DNA from: SLST01 sp964458555
Lineage (GTDB): Bacteria; Spirochaetota; Spirochaetia; DSM-27196; SLST01
Length of the DNA: 64,000 nt
Assembly: GCA_964458555.1 (NCBI GenBank)
Contig: CAYWJH010000006.1
Span: 9,447 to 73,446 of the forward strand
Direction of reading: 5' to 3'
Shown here: in pieces, positions 16,217-24,318 of the stretch
Position numbering within the stretch: position 1 is the stretch's first letter
How the letters are laid out: the number at the start of each line of letters is the position of its first letter
Position numbers and translations under genes: made by a program
The notes under the pieces: model-generated
Database searches by the model: none
What the model was told of the DNA's origin: nothing
The model's input: the letters and a program-made list of their open reading frames with translations, nothing else

Positions 16217-17182
16217 CTAGCGCTCGCCGATCCAGCGGACGATCGCGTCGCGGACGGCCGCGGTGTGCGTCTCCATGGGCAGGTGGTGCGCGTCGGGAAC
16301 GAGCTCGAGCGCGGCAGCCGGCAAGGCGTTCGCGGTCGCCTCGCCGGTCTCGAGCTCGATCCAGTCGTCTTCGGCGCCCCAGATCACGAGCGCCGGCGCG
16401 GCGATTTCGCCAAGGTCGAACTCGATCTCGTTCGCCGTGCGTGCGTAGCGGATGTACGCGTTCGGCATCCGCGGACGCAGGAGCGGTGCGGTGTAGAGGT
16501 CTACCTCCTCGTCGGTGGCCGGACGACCCAGCGCAGACGAGAGGAGCTCTTCGACCCCGTCGCGCGTGTAGAGGCTGTTTTCCAGCCACGCGCGCCACGA
16601 CCACCGCACCGGCGGAAACCAGAACCCACGCCGGGCGCGCTGCGGACCGACGATCTCGGTCGCGAAGAGGAGGAGGCCCGCGGTTCGCGCCGGCCGCTCC
16701 ATCGCCATCCCCGTCGCGACCCGTCCGCCCATGCCGTGTCCGCCGACGACCCACGCGTCCGCGGGCGGGAACTCGTTCGGCTCGGTGTCGAGCCGGTCGA
16801 GCAGCGACCAGAGCAGCCCGGTCCGATTCGCGAGCGTGTGCTCGAATTCGAGCGCGGCGTCGCTGAAGCCGAATCCCGGCAGATCGATCGCGACGACCGC
16901 GTACCCGGCCTCGGCGAGCTGCGGGCCGAGGCGCCGGTAGCTCACCGTGGAGGCGCCTTCGGCGTGGAGAAGCAGGATCTTGGCGGCCGGTTCGGCGGCG
17001 GGGGTCCACGTCCGGTAGTGGAGCGTGAGCCCGCCGAAGGTCGAGAAGCGGCTCTCGGCGAACGGACGTTCGACGGGGTAGCGCGCGAGCAGTGACACCT
17101 GCGGCGCCGGTTCCGGGGTCGTGCACGCCCACAGTAGGAGCGGCACCATCGCGGCAAGGGACGTCTTCGTGACAGATCGCAC
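16217..17182 (-). CDS. Alpha/beta-hydrolase-fold lipoprotein lacking the nucleophile
   Basis: 321-residue protein with a lipoprotein signal peptide (AMVPLLLWAC, lipid-anchored Cys20) and a full alpha/beta hydrolase fold: IDLPGFGFSD, a nucleophile elbow, VIWGAEDDWIELE (acid) and DAHHLPM (His). The elbow reads VVGGHGMGGRVA, so the position normally held by catalytic Ser is Gly150 (codon GGC, 16733-16735; Ser AGC is one transition away). It is therefore probably non-catalytic, or uses another mechanism. GTG 17182 is chosen because TTGACC, 17 nt and TACGGT lead directly to it with 6 nt left, and the signal peptide begins there. It converges on the cyclase gene (11 bp apart). Confidence 0.8.
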   Translation of the reverse strand: MRSVTKTSLAAMVPLLLWACTTPEPAPQVSLLARYPVERPFAESRFSTFGGLTLHYRTWTPAAEPAAKILLLHAEGASTVSYRRLGPQLAEAGYAVVAIDLPGFGFSDAALEFEHTLANRTGLLWSLLDRLDTEPNEFPPADAWVVGGHGMGGRVATGMAMERPARTAGLLLFATEIVGPQRARRGFWFPPVRWSWRAWLENSLYTRDGVEELLSSALGRPATDEEVDLYTAPLLRPRMPNAYIRYARTANEIEFDLGEIAAPALVIWGAEDDWIELETGEATANALPAAALELVPDAHHLPMETHTAAVRDAIVRWIGER

Positions 17183-17188
17183 GAACTG

Positions 17189-17217
17189 ACCGTATCTCGC
17201 GCGCGTCGCGAGGTCAA
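17189..17217 (-). promoter_or_regulatory. Promoter of the hydrolase-fold lipoprotein gene (leaderless type)
   Basis: On the minus strand TTGACC (17212-17217), a 17-nt spacer and TACGGT (17189-17194), followed after 6 nt by the GTG start at 17182. No Shine-Dalgarno sequence fits. Confidence 0.45.
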
Positions 17218-17249
17218 TCGGCTCGCCGATCGGCCGATACTAGGAACGA

Positions 17250-18302
17250 ATGGGTGTGTCACTCAGACCGGCCGGTCTTACCATAGTCTTCGTCCTCGCC
17301 CTCGCGCTCGTCTTCGCAGGCGTCGCAAGCGCCGCGGAATCGCCGTCGACGGACATCGCGGATCTGCTCGAGCAGACCGGGTCGATCCTCGAATGGGACG
17401 AATTCACCCGGACGGGGGTCATCTGGAGCGGCCTCGACTCGATCGGTTTCGCGCCGGGCGAGCAGGTCGCCGTCGCCGATTTTTCCGAGCTGATCCGGAT
17501 CGAGCCGATCGTCTACGATGGAGGACGGCTGCTCGTCCCTGAACCGACGTTCGAGCTGCTCGCGGGCCGTCTGGGCCGCACCGACGCCGCGCGCGTTCGT
17601 CCGGTCAAGGCGATCGTTATCGACGCGGGGCACGGCGGGCGGGATCCGGGGGCCAATCGGACGGTCACCGAGAACGGCGAGAGCGTAACCTACCGCGAGA
17701 AGGACATCGTCCTCGACATGGCGAAGCGCGTGAAGGCAGCGCTCGAGGCGACGCTCGACGGGCCGGAGATCCACCTCTCGCGGTCGACCGACGAATACCT
17801 CACGCTCGAAGAGCGCACCGAGTTTGCGCACGCGCTGCGAGAGGATCCGCTCGACAACGTGCTGTTCGTCTCGCTGCACGTCAACGCGAGCGTCGCGCCG
17901 TGGACCGACACGAGGGGGGTGGAGATCTACTATCTCCCGGCGACGCAGCGGCGGCAGGTGCTCGAGGAGGAGATCGCGGCGTCGCTCGAACCGGAGGTAT
18001 CGGCGATTTTGAACGACCTCAAGGAAGAGGAATACACCGTAGAGAGCGTCCTCATGGGCAAGACGGTCCTCTCCGCGATCGCCGCGCGCGTACCGGAGAC
18101 CCCGGTGGAGCGCGGAATCCGCGTCGCGAACTTCTTCGTCGTCCGCGAGGCCCGCATGCCGTCGATTCTCGTCGAGACAGGCTTCATCAACAATCGCGAG
18201 GAGCTCGCGCTGCTCGTGACCGCGGCGTATCGGCAGCGCCTCTCCGAGGCGATAGCCGCGGGCGTCGCCGAGTACGTCCTCGATTTCGAGGGCGTCCGGT
18301 AG
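17250..18302 (+). CDS. N-acetylmuramoyl-L-alanine amidase
   Basis: 350-residue exported peptidoglycan amidase (Amidase_3 family), cleaving the amide between MurNAc and L-Ala in the periplasm. A signal peptide (GLTIVFVLALALVFAGVASA) is followed by a ~90-residue N-terminal region of unknown fold and the catalytic domain (residues ~112-345). Zinc ligands are visible in VIDAGHGGRDPG, TYREKDIVLDMA and FVSLHVNAS, and the catalytic Glu in ILVETGFINN. An AMIN domain is not obvious, and there is no C-terminal SPOR or LysM domain. AGGA lies 4 nt before ATG 17250. Divergent from the lipoprotein gene across 67 bp. Confidence 0.9.
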   Translation: MGVSLRPAGLTIVFVLALALVFAGVASAAESPSTDIADLLEQTGSILEWDEFTRTGVIWSGLDSIGFAPGEQVAVADFSELIRIEPIVYDGGRLLVPEPTFELLAGRLGRTDAARVRPVKAIVIDAGHGGRDPGANRTVTENGESVTYREKDIVLDMAKRVKAALEATLDGPEIHLSRSTDEYLTLEERTEFAHALREDPLDNVLFVSLHVNASVAPWTDTRGVEIYYLPATQRRQVLEEEIAASLEPEVSAILNDLKEEEYTVESVLMGKTVLSAIAARVPETPVERGIRVANFFVVREARMPSILVETGFINNREELALLVTAAYRQRLSEAIAAGVAEYVLDFEGVR

Positions 18303-18371
18303 CCCGCGACCCTTCCCGCTGGCCCCGTCTCTGCGTACGTTAAGGGGGAGGGCCGTGCGCGGCGGGATCGA

Positions 18372-18399
18372 TTGACAAAGGACCCGCCGACGCTACAAT
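18372..18399 (+). promoter_or_regulatory. Sigma-70 promoter of the aldolase gene
   Basis: Perfect -35 TTGACA (18372-18377), 16-nt spacer and TACAAT -10 (18394-18399), 25 nt before the ATG at 18425. This is the strongest consensus promoter seen in the window, as expected for a glycolytic gene. Confidence 0.75.
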
Positions 18400-18424
18400 G
18401 CGGATCAAAGCCAAAGGAGTTACT

Positions 18425-18871
18425 ATGGGTAAGCTACAGTTGAAGCCTGGTGTCGTCACCGGCAGCCAGCTTCAGGAGATCTTCGAGTACTGCAAGTCGG
18501 TTCCGTGCGCGCTTCCGGCGGTCAACGTCGTGGGCAGCAACTCGATCAACGCGGCGATGCAGTCGGCCAGAGAGGCCAATTCGCCCATCATCATCCAGTT
18601 TTCCAACGGCGGCGGTCAGTTCAACGCCGGGAAGTTCCTCGACAACACCGACGAGCGGGCGGCGGTCGCCGGTTCGGTCGCGGGCGCGCACCATATCCGC
18701 ATGCTCGCCGAATACTACGGCGTCCCCGTTATTCTGCACACCGACCACTGCGCGCTGAAGGTCATCAAGTGGGTCGACGGTATGCTCGAGTTCGGCGAGA
18801 AGTACTACAAGGAGCACGGTGAGCCGCTGTTCAGCTCGCACATGCTCGACCTCTCGGAAGAGTCGCTCGAG
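18425..18871 (+). CDS. fbaA: Class II fructose-bisphosphate aldolase, 3' end lost in gap
   Basis: N-terminal 149 residues of a class II, zinc-dependent fructose-1,6-bisphosphate aldolase of the E. coli FbaA type (usually ~355 residues). It matches from KPGVVTGSQLQEIF through CALPAVNVVGSNSINA and PIIIQFSNGGGQF to VPVILHTDHCA, which carries the catalytic Asp and first zinc His. The sequence then enters a 100-N gap after DLSEESLE and no aldolase sequence follows. ATG 18425 has AAAGGAG 6 nt upstream and a consensus promoter. Most of the gene is missing from this assembly, not necessarily from the genome. Confidence 0.87.
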
Positions 18872-18971
18872 NNNNNNNNNNNNNNNNNNNNNNNNNNNNN
18901 NNNNNNNNNNNNNNNNNNNNNNNNNNNNNNNNNNNNNNNNNNNNNNNNNNNNNNNNNNNNNNNNNNNNNNN
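18872..18971. other. Assembly gap (100 N)
   Basis: Exactly 100 N. The left side is inside the aldolase gene, the right side begins within a direct repeat and then the end of the mevalonate kinase gene. About 600 nt of aldolase are missing, so the real gap is longer than 100. Confidence 0.98.
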
Positions 18972-19026
18972 CCGACAAACTTCGACCTCGGTTGAATTTG
19001 TCCCGACAAACTTCGACCTCGGTTGA
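18972..19026. repeat. Two copies of a 24-bp direct repeat beside the gap
   Basis: The 24-bp unit at 18972-18995 recurs exactly at 19003-19026 (31-bp period, 7-nt spacer ATTTGTC). The junction contains the inverted sequence TTTGTC-CC-GACAAA. The array touches the N gap, so more copies may be hidden in it, which would explain why assembly broke here. The repeat starts 5 bp from the stop of the mevalonate kinase gene. Only two copies are visible, so it cannot be called a CRISPR. Confidence 0.8.
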
Positions 19027-19031
19027 CGGCC

Positions 19032-19991
19032 TCAGGTCGATGAACGGTCGCCGGTCCCCTCGGGGCCGGCCGAACCGATTTCGTACGGGCGCAGGAAGAC
19101 GACCTCGGTCGCTTGCTGCGCCATTCTTTTCTTCAGCACGGAAGCCGCCGCCTGCGCGTCGGCGCGCGAGGAGAACACCCCGTAGAACGCCCCGCCGCCT
19201 CCGGCACCGCTGAGCTTCGCGCCGAGCGCGCCGGCGTCGTGGAGCGCGGTGACCGCTTCGTCGAGCTGCGGCGTGCTCAGCCCGAGCGTGCGGAGAATGG
19301 TCTGCGCCTGATCGGCGATGCGACCCAGGGCGTTCGCGTCGGGACAGCTCTCCGGCGTCGCGGCCGCCTCCGAGAGCCTGCCGAGGCGGTGGAGCGAGTG
19401 ATCGACGGCGGCCGCATCGCGCTCGCGCAACGCCCGGATACCGGCGACGAGCTCCGCGGTCGTGCTCGTGCGCGGGATCGCCCCCACGAGCAGCGCCGCG
19501 CGCGGCAGGCGGGCGGGCTCCCGGTGCGGGAGCGCCGGTGGGTCGGGGTAGACAATGCTCGCGCCGGCAAAGACCGAGAGCCCCGTGTCGATCCCCGACG
19601 GTGTGCCGTGGAACACGTGCTCGATGCGGTGCGCCTCGGCCCAGAGCGCCTCGCGCTCGTCCGCCGCGCCCGTATCGGCTGCGTTCACGCCGCCGGCCGC
19701 GCGCACGAGCGCGGTGCAGAACGCCGCCGATGATCCGAACCCGACGCTCATGGGCAGATTCCCCGTGATGCCGAGCCGGCCGCCTCGAGGCGCGTTCGCG
19801 AGCGCGGCCAGCGCTCTGCCGACGAGCTCCGCCTCGCGGGGCGGAAGCTCGGGAAGCTCCCACGCCCGCTCGTTGGGCTCGAGCGAGAGCTCGAGGTACT
19901 CCTCGAGCTGAATCCCGACCGCCGGGTGGCCGTACACCGCGGCGTGTTCGCCGAAGAGCAGGAGCTTTCCGTGACCGCGCGCTACTCCCAT
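19032..19991 (-). CDS. mvk: Mevalonate kinase
   Basis: 319-residue GHMP kinase that phosphorylates mevalonate using ATP. All three GHMP motifs are present: HGKLLLFGEHAAVYGHPAVG, PMSVGFGSSAAFCTAL and AKLSGAGGGGAFYG, plus the catalytic Asp in TPSGIDTGLSVF. The size fits mevalonate kinase. ATG 19991 is selected since the longer open frame only runs through the preceding gene; it overlaps the phosphomevalonate kinase stop by 10 bp. It is the last gene of the six-gene mevalonate operon, so its expression depends on the promoter near 25.67 kb. Confidence 0.9.
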   Translation of the reverse strand: MGVARGHGKLLLFGEHAAVYGHPAVGIQLEEYLELSLEPNERAWELPELPPREAELVGRALAALANAPRGGRLGITGNLPMSVGFGSSAAFCTALVRAAGGVNAADTGAADEREALWAEAHRIEHVFHGTPSGIDTGLSVFAGASIVYPDPPALPHREPARLPRAALLVGAIPRTSTTAELVAGIRALRERDAAAVDHSLHRLGRLSEAAATPESCPDANALGRIADQAQTILRTLGLSTPQLDEAVTALHDAGALGAKLSGAGGGGAFYGVFSSRADAQAAASVLKKRMAQQATEVVFLRPYEIGSAGPEGTGDRSST

Positions 19992-20965
19992 CGAACGCCC
20001 TCCCCGGCGATCGCGACCGCGTACTGCGTGGCGCTCTCCGGCGCGAGGATCACGCCCAGCTCGTCGCCGGCGCCCACGGCCTTGCTCACGCCGTCGGCTC
20101 CGACGGGCACGGGCGGCTCGACGCGCGCGGGCACCCCTATGCGCCGGCCCAGGTCGAGCGTGAGGTCGCGGTACTCGAGCAGGACCGCCCGTGCGTCCGC
20201 CCAGGAGCCCGCCGCGATGAAACGATCGACGAGCTCGTTCGACCGCCGGAGAAACGTCCGCGCCTCGCCCGCGTGCGCCTCGCGCCAGGCGCCATAGCGA
20301 GCGACCGCGCCGGTCGTCGCGACTGGATCGCGTCCCTCGAAGAGCGACACCGGCGGAAGCCACGGCAGCGCGACCCGACGCGCGCGCGGGAGCGCGCCGC
20401 CGGTGAACACCACCACCCCACCCAACGAGCTGACCGCGACGTCGTAGCCGCTTCCCCGACCGCCCTGCGCGGCGCGGTGTGCCTCGGTCGCGACGCGTCG
20501 CACGCGGTCGCCCCCGGACGGCGTGTCGTCGAAGCCGGTCCACACCGCGGTCAGCGCGACCGCGAGCGACGCGCTCGACCCGAATCCGCGCTTGCGTCCG
20601 TCCGGGCGGAAGAAGGCGGAGGTATCCACGGCGATGTCCGCCGGCGGTGGGCCCACCGTACCGAGCAGGTAGTCGCAGACCGCGCCCAGGACACCGGGGT
20701 CTCCGGGCCAGCGCACTTCCCCTCCGGGCGTCGCGCCGCGGACGATTCGGGCGTCGCCGGCCGACGCCGGGGCGGACGGCCGTGGTTCGCCTCCGCCCGG
20801 CCCGATGAGGCACGCGCTCGCGCGCACGTCCGGCGCGATCGCGACGCCGAGGCCCCCTTCCTCGAGCACGGCGTACTCGCCGAGGAGCAGCAGATTGGCC
20901 GGCGCGCTGACGCACCGTCGATCGGAAGCCTGCCTCGCGGGCGCCTCGCCCCGGTTACGGCTCAC
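19982..20965 (-). CDS. Phosphomevalonate kinase (GHMP type)
   Basis: 327-residue GHMP kinase. It has the N-terminal substrate/ATP motif SAPANLLLLGEYAVLEEGGL and the phosphate loop KRGFGSSASLAVAL, typical of ERG8-type phosphomevalonate kinases. The C-terminal motif is weaker (KAVGAGDELGVILA), as usual in this subfamily. Function is assigned from these motifs and from operon logic: every other mevalonate step is encoded beside it. It overlaps the upstream decarboxylase gene by 11 bp and the downstream kinase by 10 bp. Product would be mevalonate 5-diphosphate. Confidence 0.85.
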   Translation of the reverse strand: MSRNRGEAPARQASDRRCVSAPANLLLLGEYAVLEEGGLGVAIAPDVRASACLIGPGGGEPRPSAPASAGDARIVRGATPGGEVRWPGDPGVLGAVCDYLLGTVGPPPADIAVDTSAFFRPDGRKRGFGSSASLAVALTAVWTGFDDTPSGGDRVRRVATEAHRAAQGGRGSGYDVAVSSLGGVVVFTGGALPRARRVALPWLPPVSLFEGRDPVATTGAVARYGAWREAHAGEARTFLRRSNELVDRFIAAGSWADARAVLLEYRDLTLDLGRRIGVPARVEPPVPVGADGVSKAVGAGDELGVILAPESATQYAVAIAGEGVRWE

Positions 20966-21914
20966 GGTGCACCGCCGGCTCGCCGCCCGGGCCCGCGACG
21001 ATCAGATCGGCCCGGGGCACGACGGCGCTGATCCGCTCGCTCACATCGGCGACGCGATCCTCGGTGGTGAGAAGCTTCACCTGCGGACCGGCGTCCATCG
21101 TCTCCCAGACGGGGAGACCGTCGGCGCGCATCGACGCGGCCTCGTGGAGCACCGCGACGGTGTCGGGCTGCCAGTAGAGGACAGGCGGCTTCGCGGCGAG
21201 CATGCTCGCGTACATGAGGAGGTAGCTCTCGCGCATCGCGGTCCCGAGCGCTTCGAGATCGCGCGCCTCGAGCGCCGCAAGGCCCCGCTCGAAGAGGGGT
21301 TGCGACTCGTCGATCCAGGTGCGGTAGACCGGCGAGGTCTCGCTCGTCCGATTCATGCCGCTTCGCGAGGAGACCGGTTTCGCGGCTGCGCGCACGACGA
21401 CGACGACCACGCGAAGCTCGGGCCAGTGGTCGGCGGCGAAGACCGATTCGGCGGACTCGGCCCCGCGGCGCCAGGTCGTGAAGCCGCCGTAGACCGCGCG
21501 AGCCGCGCTGCCCGAACCGAGGCGCGCGAGCGTCGACAGCTCGCGCCGGTCGAGCGACGTCTCGAACAGCGCGTCCAGGCCCAGCGCGAGCGCGGCGAAG
21601 CCGCTCGACGACGAGGCGATCCCGGCCGCCGTGGGGAACGAGTTCTCGCTCTCCGCGCGGACGCGCGCGGAGGAGCCGGCGCGCTCCCGCACGATGTCGA
21701 TCACCGGCGAGAAGGTTTGCGCCGGCTGCGGGCGTCCGCCGAGTACGACCTCGTCCACGGCGGCGTGGGGACGCAACTCGAGGCGGGTGGTCGTTCGCAG
21801 GCCGTCGAGCGTCACGGCCAGGCTCGAGGTCGCCGGCAGGTTGACGCCTCCGGGGTGCTTTCCCCAGTACTTGATGAGCGCGAGACTGGGCGAGGCGCAC
21901 GCGGTGATCGTCAT
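20955..21914 (-). CDS. mvaD: Diphosphomevalonate decarboxylase
   Basis: 319-residue GHMP-family enzyme converting mevalonate 5-diphosphate to isopentenyl diphosphate with ATP hydrolysis and loss of CO2. Diagnostic segments: SPSLALIKYWGKHPGGVNLP at the N-terminus, ENSFPTAAGIASSSSGFAAL (phosphate-binding loop), ARAVYGGFTTW and the catalytic Asp in ETMDAGPQVKLL. The length is normal. ATG 21914 overlaps the HMG-CoA reductase stop (ATGA). All key residues seen are intact, so it should be active. Confidence 0.94.
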   Translation of the reverse strand: MTITACASPSLALIKYWGKHPGGVNLPATSSLAVTLDGLRTTTRLELRPHAAVDEVVLGGRPQPAQTFSPVIDIVRERAGSSARVRAESENSFPTAAGIASSSSGFAALALGLDALFETSLDRRELSTLARLGSGSAARAVYGGFTTWRRGAESAESVFAADHWPELRVVVVVVRAAAKPVSSRSGMNRTSETSPVYRTWIDESQPLFERGLAALEARDLEALGTAMRESYLLMYASMLAAKPPVLYWQPDTVAVLHEAASMRADGLPVWETMDAGPQVKLLTTEDRVADVSERISAVVPRADLIVAGPGGEPAVHREP

Positions 21915-23197
21915 GGCTTGTTCGTGGTGCCGGGGTCGGCTCGGTCACCGCCGCGGATCCCGGCAAGGATTTCGCGAGCGATGTCCACGCCGAAGACGCT
22001 CCGCTCGCGCATGGCGGCGACGACGCGCTCGCGTTCCCGCCCGCGCGCTCCGGCGGACCACGCGAGACGGTGAGCGTGGAGTCCCATGTGGCCGCGCTGA
22101 ATGCCTTCGCTGACGAGCGCGAAGAGCGCGGCGAAGTTCTGCGCAAGGCCAACGCAGACCGCGACGCGGGCGAGCTCGACGGCGTCCGGGTTGCCGAGCA
22201 GCGCGAGCGCGGCGCTGCTCGTCGGGTGAACGCCGGCGGCGCCGCCCACCACCCCGAGCGGTACCGGCATCGCGAGCTCGCCGGAAAGCGTATCGTCTTC
22301 GACGCGATAGCGGGTCAGCGCGCGGTACGCGCCGCCGCGCGACGCGTACTCGTGCACCGCCGCTTCGAGCGCGCGGGTGTCGTTGCCCGTCGCGAGCGCG
22401 AGCGCGGTGACGCCGTTCATGATGCCCTTGTTGTGCGTGACCGCGCGCAGGTGATCCTCGCGCGCGATCTCGTTCGCCCGCACGAGCCGTTCGGCGACCT
22501 CGCGTCCGTCGCGTCCTCCGCGCGCGAGCCGGCCGGCGGGAACCGAAAACCGCGCGGTCGTCACCCGCCGGTCGGCCGCGTTGGAGAGGATAGCCATCAC
22601 GACGTTCCCCCCGGTGATGCGCTCGACGGGCTCGCGGAGCCGTTCGACGACCGAGTTGACGACGTTGGCGCCCATCGCGTTCCGGACGTCGACGTGAACC
22701 TGGATCCGCATCGTGCGGCTTTCGGTGAGCCACGTGACGTCCACGCCGCGCCAGCCCCCGCCGCGCTTCTCCATCCGTTCGAGAACCGGTGCCGCCTCTC
22801 CGCGTAACGTCTCTCGCTCGGCGTCGATCCGCTGCGCGGCGCCCGGTGTCGGGTCGGCGACGAAGAGCTGCGCGGTGGTTACAGGCTCGCCGGCCTCGGT
22901 GGCGAACCCGGAGCCGCGCCGGACGACGCTCGCCGCGTACCCCGCCGCGGCGATCACCGACGGTTCCTCCGTGGCCATGGGGACGTCGTACTCCTCATCG
23001 TCGATGACGAACCCCGTGGCGACCCCGAGCGGCAGCGCGAGGTAACCGACCGCGGATTCGACCATCACGTCGGCGAGCTCGATCATGTCCGGGTCGGAGC
23101 CAAAGGAGGTCGCCGGAACGCCGAGCAAAGCTTCGAGCGCCGCCCGCCGCTCTTCGACCGGGCTCTTGCGAAAGCTCGCGGGCAGTCTGCTCGTCAC
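21911..23197 (-). CDS. mvaA: HMG-CoA reductase, class II
   Basis: 428-residue class II (bacterial-type) hydroxymethylglutaryl-CoA reductase, reducing HMG-CoA to mevalonate. Catalytic residues are recognisable: Glu in ATEEPSVIAAAGYAA, Lys in THNKGIMNGVTA, Asp in GNDTRA and His in RGHMGLHAHRL. No N-terminal membrane anchor, as expected. Whether NADH or NADPH is used cannot be read. It overlaps fni upstream and mvaD downstream by 4 bp each, in the biosynthetic operon, so a role in synthesis rather than mevalonate catabolism is inferred. Confidence 0.95.
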   Translation of the reverse strand: MTSRLPASFRKSPVEERRAALEALLGVPATSFGSDPDMIELADVMVESAVGYLALPLGVATGFVIDDEEYDVPMATEEPSVIAAAGYAASVVRRGSGFATEAGEPVTTAQLFVADPTPGAAQRIDAERETLRGEAAPVLERMEKRGGGWRGVDVTWLTESRTMRIQVHVDVRNAMGANVVNSVVERLREPVERITGGNVVMAILSNAADRRVTTARFSVPAGRLARGGRDGREVAERLVRANEIAREDHLRAVTHNKGIMNGVTALALATGNDTRALEAAVHEYASRGGAYRALTRYRVEDDTLSGELAMPVPLGVVGGAAGVHPTSSAALALLGNPDAVELARVAVCVGLAQNFAALFALVSEGIQRGHMGLHAHRLAWSAGARGRERERVVAAMRERSVFGVDIAREILAGIRGGDRADPGTTNKP

Positions 23198-24318
23198 CGA
23201 GGGCCTCGCGGGGTCGATGCGGGGGAGCGAATCCGGTCGCGCGCGCTCTCTTCGGCGGCGCGGTGCAGGTTCGTGAGCTCGGTGAAGGTGGAAGTCTCTA
23301 TGACAGGCGCCGAGCGAAGCGACGCCACGTCGGGCGAACCGGTGAGCGTCATCGTCGCGCGGAGCACCGACCGGAGGCGCTCGGCGAAGGCGAGGCCCGC
23401 CTCGAAACCGCCGTCGGCGACCGCGCGGACGAAGGGAAGCGCGAGGCCGGCGGCCTGCGCGCCGAGCGCGATCGACTTTGCTACGTCCATGCCGGTCCGC
23501 AGCCCGCCGGAGGCGAGGACGCGGCCCGGGAGGTCGCGCGTCGCGGCGAGCGCGATCGCCGTGGGCGTGCCCCAGTCGGCGAACTCCGCGGCTACGGCTC
23601 GATCGGCCTCAGCCATGCGGTAGCCTTCCACGGTCACCCAGTTCGTGCCGCCGCTTCCAGCCACGTCGACGTAGCGGACCCCCCGATCGACGAGCTCGTG
23701 CGCCTCCGCCGCGCCGATGCCGAAGCCGGTCTCCTTCACGATGACCGGAACCGGCGAGCGGTCGCACAGCCGCGCGATGCCGTCGATCACCCCGTCGAAC
23801 CGACGATCGCCTTCCGGCTGCGCGAGCTCCTGTCCCGGGTTGAGGTGGACCGCGACGGCGTCGACCTCGAGGCGTGCTACGAGCTCGGTGAGCGCATCCA
23901 GATTGGAGTCGACGAGCTGGACTCCGCCTATGTTTGCAAAGACCGGCACGTCGGGCGCGATGCGCTTGAGCATGAAATGGTCGATGACCTCGGGCTTGCG
24001 GAAGAGGATCCGGATCGATCCCATACCCACCGGAATGCGGGCTTCCTGCGCGATGCGGGCGAGAACCTTGTTGACTCGGTAGCCTTCGGTTGAGCCGCCG
24101 GTCATCGACGAGATGAAGACCGGCATCGAGATCGTGCGATCGAGAAAGTCGCTTCGCGTATCGATCGATCTCGCGTCCAGTTCCGGGAGCGAACGGTGGA
24201 GCAGTCGCACGTGCTCGAGCATCGTGCTCCCACCCTCGACGTCGTAGCGCGAAGCGTCCGCGCAGATGTCCAGGTGTTGCGCCTTGCGCTCGCCTATCGC
24301 GTCGTCGTTGCCGCCCAT
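23194..24318 (-). CDS. fni: Isopentenyl-diphosphate delta-isomerase, type 2
   Basis: 374-residue FMN-dependent isomerase interconverting IPP and DMAPP. TIM-barrel flavoprotein features: RKAQHLDIC at the start, VFISSMTGGSTEGYRVN, VGMGSIRILFRKPEV, VIVKETGFGIGAAEAHEL and VDVAGSGGTNWVTVE with the phosphate-binding SGGLRTGMDVAKSIALGA. ATG 24318 overlaps the HMG-CoA synthase end by 25 bp; the longer frame upstream only shadows that gene. It is the second gene of the mevalonate operon and supplies both prenyl building blocks. Confidence 0.94.
   Translation of the reverse strand: MGGNDDAIGERKAQHLDICADASRYDVEGGSTMLEHVRLLHRSLPELDARSIDTRSDFLDRTISMPVFISSMTGGSTEGYRVNKVLARIAQEARIPVGMGSIRILFRKPEVIDHFMLKRIAPDVPVFANIGGVQLVDSNLDALTELVARLEVDAVAVHLNPGQELAQPEGDRRFDGVIDGIARLCDRSPVPVIVKETGFGIGAAEAHELVDRGVRYVDVAGSGGTNWVTVEGYRMAEADRAVAAEFADWGTPTAIALAATRDLPGRVLASGGLRTGMDVAKSIALGAQAAGLALPFVRAVADGGFEAGLAFAERLRSVLRATMTLTGSPDVASLRSAPVIETSTFTELTNLHRAAEESARDRIRSPASTPRGPR

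Noticed and set aside
14691..17132. 813-residue minus-strand frame overlapping the cyclase gene
   Set aside because: Antisense of the cyclase and an alternative frame of the hydrolase gene; the true frames carry all conserved motifs.
18972..19026. CRISPR array edge
   Set aside because: Only two repeat copies with a 7-nt spacer are visible, far below CRISPR spacer length, and no cas gene is present.
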